The notes: generated by a model from the sequence alone, not told the origin. Counted from the stretch's first letter, positions 36,040 to 45,794 are shown. The stretch: DNA of 64,000 nt from Pseudomonas sivasensis (GCF_013778505.1 NZ_JAAOWU010000001.1:558001-622000), one strand, 5' to 3'. Numbers and translations: made by a program.

Positions 36040-37641
36040 ATGGAAAGAATCGCCTTAAAACCGCTCCTCCTCGCCGCCGGCCTGCTGGCGTTCATGCCAA
36101 TGGCCCAGGCCGCCAGCACCCTGGTCTATTGCTCCGAAGCGAGCCCCGCCGGATTCGATCCCAGCCAGTACACCAGCGGTACTGATTTTGATGCTTCCGC
36201 CGAAACCGTTTTCAACCGTCTGACCCAATTCAAGCGCGGTGGCACCGCAGTCGAACCCGGTCTGGCAACAAGCTGGGATGTGTCCAGCGATGGCCTGACG
36301 TATACCTTCCACCTGCGCGATGGCGTCAAGTTCCACACCACCGATTTCTTCACGCCCACCCGTGACTTCAATGCCGAAGACGTGCTGTTCACCTTCAACC
36401 GGCTGCTCGATGCCGACAGTCCGTTTCGCAAGGCCTACCCTTCCGAATCGCCGTACTTCACTGACATGGGCCTGAACACCACGATCAAAAACGTCGAAAA
36501 ACTCGACGAACATACCGTGCGTTTCAACCTGAACAACGTCGATGCGTCCTTCGTGCAAAACCTGGCCATGAGCTTTGCCTCGGTGCAGTCCGCCGAGTAC
36601 GCCGCGCAATTGCTCAAGCAAGGCGCAGCCTCGGACATCAATCAGAAGCCGGTGGGCACTGGACCATTTGTGTTCAAGCGCTACCAAAAGGACTCGCAGA
36701 TTCGCTACGTGGCCAATAAACAGTATTGGAAACCCGAGGACGTAAAGCTCGATAACCTGGTGTTCGCCATCACCCCGGATGCGGCGTCGCGCCTGCAAAA
36801 ACTCAAGGCCGGCGAATGCCAGGTCAGCGGTTACCCGCGCCCCGCCGATATCGAAGTGATGAAACAAGACCCGAATTTGCGCGTGCTGCAGCAAGCCGGG
36901 TTCAACCTGGGCTTCCTGGCGTACAACGTGACCCACCCGCCACTGGACCAGCTCAAGGTGCGCCAGGCCCTGGACATGGCGATCGACAAGCCGGCGATCA
37001 TCAAGGCCGTGTACCAGAGCGCCGGACAATTGGCGCAGAACGCACTGCCACCGGCGCAGTGGTCTTATGACCCCACCATCAAGGACGCCCCTTACGATCC
37101 CACCAAAGCCAAGGCGCTACTTAAAGAAGCAGGGGTTGCACCCGGTACCACCATCAACCTATGGGCGATGACTGTACAACGCGCGTCCAACCCGAATGCG
37201 CGCATGTCGGCACAGATGATCCAGCAGGATTGGGAAAAAGTGGGCATCAAGGCCAATATCGTCAGTTATGAATGGGGCGAGTACATCAAGCGCGCCAAAA
37301 ATGGCGAGCACGACGCGATGATTTACGGCTGGACCGGTGACAACGGCGACCCGGATAACTGGCTCGGCGTGCTCTACAGTTGTGCCGCGGTGAAGGGCAG
37401 CAACTACGCCAAATGGTGTAACCCGGCCTACGACAAGCTGGTGCAGCAAGCAAAGGTCAGCAGTGACCGTGAGCAGCGCATCAAGTGGTATCAACAGGCG
37501 CAAAAAATTCTTAAAGAACAAGTACCTATAACGCCTATTGCAAACTCGACGGTTTTCCAACCCCTGCGCAAAGAAGTCAAAGACTTCAAGATCAGCCCGT
37601 TTGGCCTGACGCCCTTCTACGGCGTGAGTCTAGATAAGTAA
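36040..37641 (+). CDS. dppA1: Dipeptide ABC transporter substrate-binding protein, paralogue 1
   Basis: A 533-residue extracytoplasmic binding protein of the SBP_bac_5 family with a Sec signal (MERIALKPLLLAAGLLAFMPMAQAAS). Family signatures are LVYCSEASPAGFDPSQYTSG and GLTYTFHLRDGVKFHTTDFF. A Cys pair (YSCAAVKGSNYAKWC) probably forms a disulfide. It delivers di- and tripeptides to DppBCDF. ATG 36040 was preferred over 36016 because it gives a normal signal peptide. It is closed by a strong terminator, so it is transcribed separately from the core transporter. Naming follows the P. aeruginosa order and is approximate. Confidence 0.85.
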   Translation: MERIALKPLLLAAGLLAFMPMAQAASTLVYCSEASPAGFDPSQYTSGTDFDASAETVFNRLTQFKRGGTAVEPGLATSWDVSSDGLTYTFHLRDGVKFHTTDFFTPTRDFNAEDVLFTFNRLLDADSPFRKAYPSESPYFTDMGLNTTIKNVEKLDEHTVRFNLNNVDASFVQNLAMSFASVQSAEYAAQLLKQGAASDINQKPVGTGPFVFKRYQKDSQIRYVANKQYWKPEDVKLDNLVFAITPDAASRLQKLKAGECQVSGYPRPADIEVMKQDPNLRVLQQAGFNLGFLAYNVTHPPLDQLKVRQALDMAIDKPAIIKAVYQSAGQLAQNALPPAQWSYDPTIKDAPYDPTKAKALLKEAGVAPGTTINLWAMTVQRASNPNARMSAQMIQQDWEKVGIKANIVSYEWGEYIKRAKNGEHDAMIYGWTGDNGDPDNWLGVLYSCAAVKGSNYAKWCNPAYDKLVQQAKVSSDREQRIKWYQQAQKILKEQVPITPIANSTVFQPLRKEVKDFKISPFGLTPFYGVSLDK

Positions 37642-37650
37642 CAGCGACGC

Positions 37651-37689
37651 CCCAACCAAGTGCGCTAGACGCCTTGGTTGGGCTTTTTT
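37651..37689 (+). terminator. Terminator after dppA paralogue 1
   Basis: CCCAACCAAG / CTTGGTTGGG, a 10-bp perfect stem with a 12-base loop, followed by T6. Confidence 0.95.
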
Positions 37690-37899
37690 GGTGCGCCCTG
37701 CGCACCGAAAAAACCCTCAAAACAGATACAAATATGTCAAAACTTTCATAATTGCGACATTCCTGTACGTTCGTACCACTCTTTCCCGCCTGCAACGGTT
37801 CAGCATCTTGCAATGGGTATGGCGCCTGCATAAGTATCCGCAGGCCGACTCACGAGGTCGCCCTCACCACCAAAAATGACAACAAATCATGAGGCCAAC

Positions 37900-39528
37900 A
37901 TGCTTAAACACGCAGTCATTCCGTTAATTGTTAGCGCTGGCCTTATGGCCGCAGCCCCTTTCGCCCAAGCGGCGACTAACCTGGTGTTCTGCTCCGAAGG
38001 GAGCCCGGCCGGTTTCGATCCAGGCCAGTACACCACCGGAACAGACTTCGATGCTTCGGCCGAAACCATGTTCAACCGTCTGAGCCAGTTCGAACGTGGC
38101 GGCACCGCTGTTGTTCCTGGCCTCGCCACCAGCTGGGACGTATCCCCGGATGGCCTGACGTACACTTTCCACCTGCGCGAAGGCGTCAAGTTCCACACCA
38201 CCCCGTACTTCAAGCCCACTCGTGAATTCTCGGCTGACGACGTACTGTTCACCTTCAACCGAATGATCAACAAAGACGATCCATTCCGTAAGGCCTACCC
38301 CACTGAGTTCCCGTACTTCACGGACATGGGTATGGACACCAACATCAAGAACATCGAGAAAGTCGACGCCCACACCGTCAAGTTCACCCTTGGCACCGTG
38401 GACGCCGCTTTTATCCAAAACCTGGCGATGAGCTTCGCGTCGATCCAGTCGGCCGAATATGCCGCCCAGTTGCTGAAGAACGGTACGCCTCAGGACATCA
38501 ACCAGAAGCCAATCGGCACTGGCCCGTTCGTGTTCAAGAGCTACCAGAAAGACTCGAACATTCGTTACACCGGCAACAAGGACTACTGGAAACCTGAAGA
38601 CGTGAAGATCGACAACCTGATCTTCGCTATCACCACCGACCCGTCGGTGCGTATCCAGAAGCTCAAGAAAAACGAATGCCAGATCACCCTCTTCCCGCGT
38701 CCGGCCGACCTCAAAGCGCTGGGCGAAGACAAGGACCTGAAACTGCCGAACCAGGCCGGTTTCAACCTGGGTTATGTCGCCTACAACGTCATGGACAAGG
38801 TCAAGGGCAGCGACCAGCCCAACCCACTGGCTGACCTGCGCGTACGCCAGGCGCTGGACATGTCGGTCAACAAGCAGCAGATCATCGACTCCGTTTACCA
38901 GGGCGCCGGCCAACTGGCCGTCAACGCCATGCCGCCGACTCAATGGTCCTACGACACCACCATCAAGGACGCCGCCTACAACCCTGAGAAAGCCAAGGCG
39001 CTGCTCAAGGAAGCGGGCGTCAAGGAAGGTACCGAAATCGTGCTGTGGGCCATGCCGGTTCAGCGTCCGTACAACCCGAACGCCAAACTGATGGCTGAAA
39101 TGCTGCAGAACGACTGGTCCAAGATCGGCCTGAAGGTCAAGATCACCAGCTACGAGTGGGGCGAGTACATCAAGCGTTCCAAGGGCGGCGAGAACCAGGC
39201 CATGATCATTGGCTGGAGCGGCGACAATGGTGACCCGGACAACTGGCTGAACGTGCTGTTTGGCTGCGATTCCCTGTCCGGCAACAACTTCTCCAAGTGG
39301 TGCGACAAGAAATTCGACGGCGTCGTGAAAGAAGCCAAGGCCACATCGGATGTCGCCAAACGCACCGAGCTGTATAAGCAGGCGCAACATATCCTCAAAG
39401 ATGCAGTCCCGATGACACCTATCGCGCACTCGACGGTGTATCAACCCATGCGCAACACCGTGCAGGACTTCAAGATCAGCCCGTTTGGCTTGAACTCCTT
39501 CTACGGCGTGAGCGTCAGCGGCAAGTAA
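37900..39528 (+). CDS. dppA2: Dipeptide ABC transporter substrate-binding protein, paralogue 2
   Basis: A 542-residue SBP_bac_5 protein with signal MLKHAVIPLIVSAGLMAAAPFAQAAT. It is close to paralogues 1 and 3 along its whole length (LVFCSEGSPAGFDPGQYTTG, RPADLKALGEDKDLKL). A short insertion, DKVKGSDQPNPLADL (about 300-314), is absent from the others and could alter the binding cleft. ATG 37900 with GAGG five bases upstream is preferred over ATG 37876. It is flanked by terminators on both sides, so it is a single-gene unit. Confidence 0.87.
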   Translation: MLKHAVIPLIVSAGLMAAAPFAQAATNLVFCSEGSPAGFDPGQYTTGTDFDASAETMFNRLSQFERGGTAVVPGLATSWDVSPDGLTYTFHLREGVKFHTTPYFKPTREFSADDVLFTFNRMINKDDPFRKAYPTEFPYFTDMGMDTNIKNIEKVDAHTVKFTLGTVDAAFIQNLAMSFASIQSAEYAAQLLKNGTPQDINQKPIGTGPFVFKSYQKDSNIRYTGNKDYWKPEDVKIDNLIFAITTDPSVRIQKLKKNECQITLFPRPADLKALGEDKDLKLPNQAGFNLGYVAYNVMDKVKGSDQPNPLADLRVRQALDMSVNKQQIIDSVYQGAGQLAVNAMPPTQWSYDTTIKDAAYNPEKAKALLKEAGVKEGTEIVLWAMPVQRPYNPNAKLMAEMLQNDWSKIGLKVKITSYEWGEYIKRSKGGENQAMIIGWSGDNGDPDNWLNVLFGCDSLSGNNFSKWCDKKFDGVVKEAKATSDVAKRTELYKQAQHILKDAVPMTPIAHSTVYQPMRNTVQDFKISPFGLNSFYGVSVSGK

Positions 39529-39537
39529 GGATCATTG

Positions 39538-39566
39538 ACGGCGACGTTTCGTAACGTCGCCGTTAT
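39538..39566 (+). terminator. Terminator after dppA paralogue 2
   Basis: ACGGCGACGTT-TCGT-AACGTCGCCGT, an 11-bp stem with a four-base loop, then TATTA. Only a short T-run. Confidence 0.8.
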
Positions 39567-39832
39567 TACATCCGCCTGGCCCTTAGGAAATTGACCACGT
39601 TCGCAGCCGATGCTTCCTACAGCAACGAACTGCGAAACGGGACTCCGTTGCCTACAGGGTCAATCCAATTTGGCGCATTTACTGTGAAGTCCGCGACCCA
39701 TAACGTCGTAGGACAGCAGAGGCTCCGACTTGGGAAAGGCACTTGCTGTGTGTGGGATCAGTGATGTCTCCCTGGCTTTGCGCCTGGGTGATTGCTCGCT
39801 GATGACAACTACAAACAAGGATCGGGATCGTC
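39567..39832. other. Gene-free gap between dppA paralogues 2 and 3
   Basis: About 266 bp with no supported frame. In P. aeruginosa, as I remember it, a metallo-dipeptidase and the repressor gene psdR lie at this point of the dpp locus; neither is present here. The region must hold the promoter of paralogue 3, but no clear -35/-10 pair stands out. Confidence 0.5.
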
Positions 39833-41437
39833 ATGCGCCATACCACCGTTCTATCCGCCATTTTTGGCACAAGCCTGCTGGCCATGGCCACCATGAGCCA
39901 CGCCGCCGACAAGAAGAGCCTGGTGTTCTGCTCGGAAGGCAGCCCGGCAGGTTTTGACACCGCGCAATACACCACCGCCACCGACAACGACGCGGCCGAG
40001 CCGCTGTACAACCGGCTGGTTGAGTTTGAAAAAGGTGCAACCAACGTACAGCCTGGGCTGGCGACCAAATGGGATATTTCCGAAGACGGTCTGACCTACA
40101 CCTTCCATTTGCGTGAAGGGGTGAAATTCCACAGCAACAAGGAGTTCAAGCCGACGCGCGACTTCAACGCCGACGACGTGCTGTTCACCTTCAACCGCAT
40201 GCTGGACCCCGACCACCCTTTCCGTAAGGCCTACCCCACCGAGTTTCCGTACTTCAACGGGATGAGCCTGAACAAGAACATTGCCAAGGTCGAAAAAACC
40301 GACGCAAACACCGTGGTGATGACCCTGAACACGGTGGACGCCGCGTTCATACAAAACATCGCCATGAGCTTCGCTTCGATCCTCTCAGCCGAATACGCCG
40401 AGCAGTTGCTCAAGAGCGGCAAGCCCAGCGACATCAACCAAAAACCGATCGGCACTGGCCCGTTCGTGTTCCAGCGCTATCAGAAAGACTCGCAGATCCG
40501 TTACACGGGCAACAAACAGTACTGGGACCCGAGTCGAGTTCAGCTCGATCAACTGATTTTCGCCATCAACACCGACGCCTCGGTGCGGGTGCAGAAGCTC
40601 AAGGCCGGGGAATGCCAGGTGACCTTGCATCCGCGTCCGGCTGACGTCGATGCGCTCAAGGCCGACCCGAAGCTTCAACTGCTGACCAAGCCGGGCTTCA
40701 ACCTCGGTTACATCGCCTACAACGTGCGCCACAAGCCATTCGACCAGCTCGAAGTGCGCCAGGCGCTGGACATGGCGGTGAATAAGCAGAGCATCCTGAA
40801 TGCCGTGTACCAAGGCGCGGGGCAACTGGCGGTCAACGCCATGCCGCCGACGCAATGGTCTTACGACGACACCATCAAAGACGCCGCCTACAACCCGGAA
40901 AAAGCCAAGGAACTGCTCAAGGCTGCCGGTGTGAAGGAAGGTACCGAGATCACCCTGTGGGCGATGCCGGTGCAACGGCCGTACAACCCCAACGCCAAGC
41001 TGATGGCCGAAATGCTGCAAAGCGATTGGGCCAAGATCGGCCTGAAAGTGAAGATCGTCAGCTACGAATGGGGCGAGTACATCAAGCGCACCAAGAACGG
41101 TGAGCACGATATCAGCCTGATCGGCTGGACCGGCGACAACGGTGACCCGGACAACTGGCTGGGCACCCTCTACAGCTGCGACGCTATCGGCGGGAACAAC
41201 TACTCCATGTGGTGTGACCCGGCGTACGACAAGTTGATCAAGCAAGCCAAGGTCGTCACCGACCGCGAACAAAGGACTGTTCTCTACAAGCAGGCTCAGC
41301 AATTGCTCAAGCAGCAAGTGCCGATCACGCCTGTCGCCCACTCGACGGTCAACCAGCCGTTAAGCACCAAAGTCGAAGGGTTCAAAGTGAGCCCCTTCGG
41401 CCGCAACGTGTTCTCGGGCGTCAGTATTACCCCATAA
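39833..41437 (+). CDS. dppA3: Dipeptide ABC transporter substrate-binding protein, paralogue 3
   Basis: A 534-residue SBP_bac_5 protein with signal MRHTTVLSAIFGTSLLAMATMSHAAD. It is highly similar to paralogue 2, including QLAVNAMPPTQWSYDDTIKDAAYNPEKAK and MPVQRPYNPNAKLMAEMLQ. The Cys pair is YSCDAIGGNNYSMWC. It lies directly before the OprD-family porin, with 171 bp between. Compared with paralogues 1 and 2 it has an altered start of the mature domain (TATDNDAAEPLYNRL instead of DFDASAETxFNRL). Confidence 0.87.
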   Translation: MRHTTVLSAIFGTSLLAMATMSHAADKKSLVFCSEGSPAGFDTAQYTTATDNDAAEPLYNRLVEFEKGATNVQPGLATKWDISEDGLTYTFHLREGVKFHSNKEFKPTRDFNADDVLFTFNRMLDPDHPFRKAYPTEFPYFNGMSLNKNIAKVEKTDANTVVMTLNTVDAAFIQNIAMSFASILSAEYAEQLLKSGKPSDINQKPIGTGPFVFQRYQKDSQIRYTGNKQYWDPSRVQLDQLIFAINTDASVRVQKLKAGECQVTLHPRPADVDALKADPKLQLLTKPGFNLGYIAYNVRHKPFDQLEVRQALDMAVNKQSILNAVYQGAGQLAVNAMPPTQWSYDDTIKDAAYNPEKAKELLKAAGVKEGTEITLWAMPVQRPYNPNAKLMAEMLQSDWAKIGLKVKIVSYEWGEYIKRTKNGEHDISLIGWTGDNGDPDNWLGTLYSCDAIGGNNYSMWCDPAYDKLIKQAKVVTDREQRTVLYKQAQQLLKQQVPITPVAHSTVNQPLSTKVEGFKVSPFGRNVFSGVSITP

Positions 41438-41455
41438 GAAAATAACCGGATTGCA

Positions 41456-41476
41456 GGAGAGCGAAGTCAGCTCTCC
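41456..41476 (+). other. Weak hairpin after dppA paralogue 3
   Basis: GGAGAGC-GAAGTCA-GCTCTCC, a 7-bp stem without a following T-run; possibly a partial terminator or mRNA end structure. Confidence 0.35.
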
Positions 41477-41513
41477 GGCAAACGTGCAGCCTTTTATTGG
41501 GATTTTTCCTACG

Positions 41514-41525
41514 GCAAACGTTTGC
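41514..41525. promoter_or_regulatory. GCAAACGTTTGC palindrome upstream of the porin gene
   Basis: A perfect 12-bp palindrome with a central CG, in the style of LacI/PurR-family operators, 83 bp before the start of the OprD-family porin. No LacI-family gene is in the window. Confidence 0.5.
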
Positions 41526-41608
41526 AAGTGCCTGAGCGAGTTACACACCAATAGTCGGTTCACCTAAAAAGACCGGCATAAAAAAAGAGAACCAAAGGAG
41601 CTTCACCC

Positions 41609-43024
41609 ATGAAACTGAGCAGCAAAGCGCTTCTGGCCCTGGCCATCAGCACCATCACGGCAACCGCCTACGCTGAAACCCAAAGCCAGGACTTCGTTCC
41701 TACCACGTTGGCCGGCACCAGCGCCCAAAGCGAGGCCAAAGGCTTTATTGACGGTCAAAGCCTGGGCGGCACCACGCGTAACTGGTACTCGAACGAAAAA
41801 TTCAACCGCAACACCCGCATCACCTATTTCAAGGATAAAGGCGACCTGACCAAGACCAGCATTTCCCGTCGTTACAACTGGGACCAAGGCACCATCCTCA
41901 ATTACACCTCGGGGTTTACCCAAGGCACCGTTGGGGTCAGCACCGAAGTTGCGGCCTACAACGTGATCGCTCTGATCCGTGATCAAAAAGACATCGGCGG
42001 CGGCTCCAACCGCACCCTGGCCCACGACCGCGGTGACGCGGTGGACCAGTGGAGCAAACTGGGCCTGGCCAACGTCAAGTTCCGCGTATCCAACACCACG
42101 CTGACCGCCGGCCGCCAGAACTTCAGCAGCGGCATCGTCGACACCATCGGCAACCGTGCCCTGCCGTCGAGCTTTGAAGGTGTGAGCTTCAACAGCGAAG
42201 AATTCAGCAACCTGTCGTTCCAGGGCGGCGTGTTCGATCGCGTTTCGCCACGTACCGAACAGAGCCTGTCGAAGTTCCGCAGTGAGTACAACAGCAAGGG
42301 CGCAGCGGGCGTCGAGACTGACAAGGTTTACACCCTGGGCGCTAACTACCAGCCGCTCAAGAGCCTGAAAACCAGCTTCTTCGCAGCCAACGTGAAGGAC
42401 TTCTGGAACCAGTACTACTTCGGCGCTACCCACGAGCTGGGTGACAGCTCGGTACTGGGCCTGACCACCGGCTTCAACTACTACAAAACCGTCGATGAAG
42501 GCAAAAAGCTGATGGGGGATATCGACAACGATACCTACTCCCTGTCCCTGGGCCTGACCCACCAGGCCCACAGCCTGACGTTCTCGTACCAGCAAGTGAA
42601 CGGTAACGAGTACTTCGACTACCTGCACGAAACCAACGGTATCTACCTGGCCAACTCCCTGACGTCGGACTTCAACGGCCCGAACGAGAAGTCCTTCCAG
42701 GTTGCCTACGGTATCAACATGGCCGAATACGGCGTGCCTGGCCTGAAGTTCAACATCTACACCGCTCGCGGCTGGGGCATCGACGGTACGCACTACACCG
42801 GCAACCGCGGTGTAGAGAACAAAGGCTACGACGGTGTCCAGGCTCAGGATGGCGAACACCACTATGAATACGGTGTTGGCGCGTCTTACGCCCTGCAAAG
42901 TGGCCCGCTCAAAGCCACCACCATTCGCGCCACCTACGTAGCGCACCGTGCTAGTGAACAACAGTCTGACGGCAACCTGAACGAATTCCGTCTGGTTACC
43001 ACCATCCCGTTCAACATTCTTTAA
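41609..43024 (+). CDS. OprD-family outer membrane porin (OpdD/OpdP-like)
   Basis: A 471-residue porin with signal MKLSSKALLALAISTITATAYAETQ and an 18-strand barrel pattern typical of OprD: GQSLGGTTRNWYSNEKFNRNTRITYFKDKGD, TLTAGRQNFSSGIVDTIGNRALPSSFEGVS, and a final strand ending in FNIL. Position inside the dpp cluster points to peptide or amino-acid uptake, as for OpdP/OpdD of P. aeruginosa. SD AAGGAG precedes ATG. A very stable hairpin follows the gene. Confidence 0.92.
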   Translation: MKLSSKALLALAISTITATAYAETQSQDFVPTTLAGTSAQSEAKGFIDGQSLGGTTRNWYSNEKFNRNTRITYFKDKGDLTKTSISRRYNWDQGTILNYTSGFTQGTVGVSTEVAAYNVIALIRDQKDIGGGSNRTLAHDRGDAVDQWSKLGLANVKFRVSNTTLTAGRQNFSSGIVDTIGNRALPSSFEGVSFNSEEFSNLSFQGGVFDRVSPRTEQSLSKFRSEYNSKGAAGVETDKVYTLGANYQPLKSLKTSFFAANVKDFWNQYYFGATHELGDSSVLGLTTGFNYYKTVDEGKKLMGDIDNDTYSLSLGLTHQAHSLTFSYQQVNGNEYFDYLHETNGIYLANSLTSDFNGPNEKSFQVAYGINMAEYGVPGLKFNIYTARGWGIDGTHYTGNRGVENKGYDGVQAQDGEHHYEYGVGASYALQSGPLKATTIRATYVAHRASEQQSDGNLNEFRLVTTIPFNIL

Positions 43025-43034
43025 TTAGCGCCAG

Positions 43035-43069
43035 GTAAACGGCGGGCTCAGGACGAGCCCGCCGTTTAC
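43035..43069 (+). terminator. 15-bp perfect hairpin after the porin gene
   Basis: GTAAACGGCGGGCTC / GAGCCCGCCGTTTAC with a five-base loop (43050-43054). No T-run follows, so it may stabilise the porin mRNA 3' end while letting RNA polymerase read on into the dppA-dppBCDF genes. Confidence 0.7.
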
Positions 43070-43104
43070 GCTTGTCTGGTCCCATCGATTGCAGAGGGCT
43101 CTGA

Positions 43105-44703
43105 ATGAAAATGCTCCCGCTACAAGCTGCCGTTGCCGCAGCGCTGTTAAGCGTCGCTATCGGCGTATCGGCCAAACCCCTGGTGGTCTGCACCGAAGCC
43201 AGCCCGGAAGGTTTTGACCCGGTCCTTTACACCACCGCCGTCACCGCCGATGCCGCCGCTGAAACCATGTTCAACCGTCTGGTCGACTTCAAGCCAGGCA
43301 CCACCGAAGTGGTGCCTGCACTGGCCAAAGACCTGCCAGAGATCAGCGCCGATGGCCTGACCTACACGTTCCACCTGCGTGACGACATCAAGTTCCACAC
43401 TACCGACTACTTCAAACCCACGCGCAACCTGAATGCCGATGACGTGCTGTGGAGCTTCCAGCGCCAGCTGGACCCGAATCACCCTTGGCACAACAAGTCC
43501 GTCGTGGGCTATCCCTACTTTGAAAGCATGGGCTTCAAGGAACTGCTCAAGAGCGTAGAGAAGACTGACGATCACACCGTCGTCTTTACCCTGACTCGTC
43601 CTGAAGCACCGTTTTTGGCCGACCTGGGTATGGCGTTCTCTTCGATCCACTCCGCCGAATACGCCGACCAACTGCTCAAGTCCGGTAAGACCGACGACCT
43701 GAACGCCAAGCCGATCGGTACCGGTCCGTTCATCTTCACGCGCTACGCCAAGGACGCCCAGGTACGCTTCAAGGCCAACCCGGAGTATTTCCGTGGCAAG
43801 CCGGCAGCAGATCCGCTGATCCTCGCGGTCACTACCGACAATAACGTACGCCTGCAGAAGCTCAAGGCGAACGAATGTCAGATCGCGCTGTTCCCCAAGC
43901 CCGATGACATTCCAAGCATCAGGAAAGACCCGAACCTCAAGGTCGATGAACTGGCGGCGATGACCACCAGTTACACCGCAATGAACACCACTCACAAGTA
44001 CATGAGCGATGCACGGGTTCGACACGCGATCAATATCGCGTTCGACAAAGCAGGCTATACCGAAGCCCTCTTCGGCAAAGGCAATGCGGTCGTGGGCACC
44101 GGCCCGTATCCACCGACTTTGCTGGGTTTCAATACGAACCTGAAAAACCCGCCCCGCGACCTCGACAAAGCCCGCGCCCTGCTCAAGGAAGCCGGTGTAC
44201 CGGAAGGCACCGAGTTCACCCTGTTTACCCGTAACGGCGGCGGCCCAACCAACCCCAACCCGATGCTCGGCGCCCAGCGCATGCAGGCGGATCTGGCGCA
44301 GGTTGGCTTGAAGGTGAATATCAAAGTCATGGAATGGGGCGAGATGCTCAAGCGCGCTAAAAACGGCGAGCACGACATGGTCTCGGCTGGCTGGGTAGGC
44401 GATAACGGCGACCCGGACAACTTCCTCACGCCCAACCTGAGTTGCGATGCCGCTAAAAACGGCGAAAACTACGCCCGCTGGTGTAACAAAGAGTTTCAAG
44501 CCCTGATCGACAAAGCCCGCGCAATTGATGAACCCGCGGCTCGGGCTGCGCTCTATGAACAAGCACAGGACGTTTTCGAAAAGGACCAACCATGGCTTCC
44601 CATGGCTTACCCGAAACTGTTCACCGCCATGCGTAAAAACGTAGAAGGCTTTACCCAAAGCCCTCTAGGTACAAATAACTTCGCCACCACCCAGGTGAAG
44701 TAA
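43105..44703 (+). CDS. Dipeptide ABC transporter substrate-binding protein, divergent paralogue
   Basis: A 532-residue SBP_bac_5 protein with signal MKMLPLQAAVAAALLSVAIGVSAKP. It is clearly less similar to paralogues 1-3 than they are to each other: VYCSEASP becomes VCTEASPEGFDPVLY, and the usual PRPADxxAL becomes FPKPDDIPSIRKD. It sits 76 bp before dppB and is the copy most tightly linked to DppBCDF. It may bind other peptides or heme, like E. coli DppA; the sequence does not decide. SD GAGGG lies upstream of ATG 43105. Confidence 0.87.
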   Translation: MKMLPLQAAVAAALLSVAIGVSAKPLVVCTEASPEGFDPVLYTTAVTADAAAETMFNRLVDFKPGTTEVVPALAKDLPEISADGLTYTFHLRDDIKFHTTDYFKPTRNLNADDVLWSFQRQLDPNHPWHNKSVVGYPYFESMGFKELLKSVEKTDDHTVVFTLTRPEAPFLADLGMAFSSIHSAEYADQLLKSGKTDDLNAKPIGTGPFIFTRYAKDAQVRFKANPEYFRGKPAADPLILAVTTDNNVRLQKLKANECQIALFPKPDDIPSIRKDPNLKVDELAAMTTSYTAMNTTHKYMSDARVRHAINIAFDKAGYTEALFGKGNAVVGTGPYPPTLLGFNTNLKNPPRDLDKARALLKEAGVPEGTEFTLFTRNGGGPTNPNPMLGAQRMQADLAQVGLKVNIKVMEWGEMLKRAKNGEHDMVSAGWVGDNGDPDNFLTPNLSCDAAKNGENYARWCNKEFQALIDKARAIDEPAARAALYEQAQDVFEKDQPWLPMAYPKLFTAMRKNVEGFTQSPLGTNNFATTQVK

Positions 44704-44779
44704 ATAAGAGAAACGCTCGGCGCCGTCCACCAGGACGGTGCCGAACCTGCCTAACCGGCTGATTGAGGTACACACCAAG

Positions 44780-45790
44780 ATGTTTAGTTTTATTGCCCGC
44801 CGACTGGGGTTATTGATCCCCACGTTTTTCGGCATCACGTTGCTGACGTTTGCGTTGATTCGCATGATCCCCGGCGACCCCGTCGAAGTCATGATGGGCG
44901 AACGACGAGTCGACCCCGAGATGCACGCACAGGCAATGGAGCGCCTTGGCCTTAACAAGCCGCTGTATGCGCAATATTTGGACTATGTCGGCAAACTCGC
45001 CCAAGGCGACCTTGGCGAATCGCTGCGTACCCGTACCAGCGTGTGGACCGAATTCACCGCCCTTTTCCCGGCGACCCTGGAACTGTCCATGGCCGCCCTG
45101 TTGTTCGCCGGTATCCTGGGCCTGTTGGCCGGGGTGATCGCGGCACTCAAGCGAGGATCCCTGTTCGACCACGGGGTGATGGGCATCTCCCTCGCGGGCT
45201 ATTCGATGCCGATCTTCTGGTGGGGCCTGATCCTGATCATGTTCTTCTCGGTGAGCCTGGGCTGGACCCCGGTTTCCGGGCGTATCGACCTGCTCTACGA
45301 CATCGAGCCGCGCACCGGCTTCATGCTGATCGACACCCTGCTGGCTGACGAGCCGGACGCGTTCTGGGATGCGCTGCACCACCTCATCCTGCCGGCCATC
45401 GTGCTCGGCACCATTCCGTTGGCAGTGATCGCACGGATGACCCGTTCATCCATGCTCGAAGTGCTGCGTGAAGACTACATCCGTACCGCCAAGGCCAAAG
45501 GCCTGTCGCCGGCACGCGTGGTATTTGTCCACGGCCTTCGTAACGCGCTGATCCCGGTACTGACCGTGGTCGGCCTGCAAGTCGGCACCCTGCTGGCCGG
45601 TGCGGTACTGACCGAAACCATCTTCTCGTGGCCCGGCATCGGCAAATGGCTGATCGAAGCCATCGGCGCGCGGGACTACCCGGTGGTGCAAAACGGCATC
45701 CTGCTGATCGCCTGTCTGGTGATCCTGGTGAACTTCGTGGTGGATATCCTCTACGGCTTCGCCAACCCACGCATCCGTCACCAGCGCTGA
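44780..45790 (+). CDS. dppB: Dipeptide ABC transporter permease DppB
   Basis: A 336-residue permease with six helices and the conserved EAA loop (REDYIRTAKAKGLSPARVVFVHGLRNALIPVLT). The N-terminal signature is MFSFIARRLGLLIPTFFGITLLTFALIRMIPGDPVEVMMGERR. It forms the membrane channel with DppC. ATG 44780 is the family start; an upstream in-frame GTG/ATG frame from 44738 has no support. Confidence 0.95.
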   Translation: MFSFIARRLGLLIPTFFGITLLTFALIRMIPGDPVEVMMGERRVDPEMHAQAMERLGLNKPLYAQYLDYVGKLAQGDLGESLRTRTSVWTEFTALFPATLELSMAALLFAGILGLLAGVIAALKRGSLFDHGVMGISLAGYSMPIFWWGLILIMFFSVSLGWTPVSGRIDLLYDIEPRTGFMLIDTLLADEPDAFWDALHHLILPAIVLGTIPLAVIARMTRSSMLEVLREDYIRTAKAKGLSPARVVFVHGLRNALIPVLTVVGLQVGTLLAGAVLTETIFSWPGIGKWLIEAIGARDYPVVQNGILLIACLVILVNFVVDILYGFANPRIRHQR

Positions 45791-45794
45791 GATC

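Noticed and set aside
41514..41525. Reading the GCAAACGTTTGC palindrome as a PsrA site
   Set aside because: PsrA sites as I know them have two to four bases between the AAAC and GTTT halves; here there are none.
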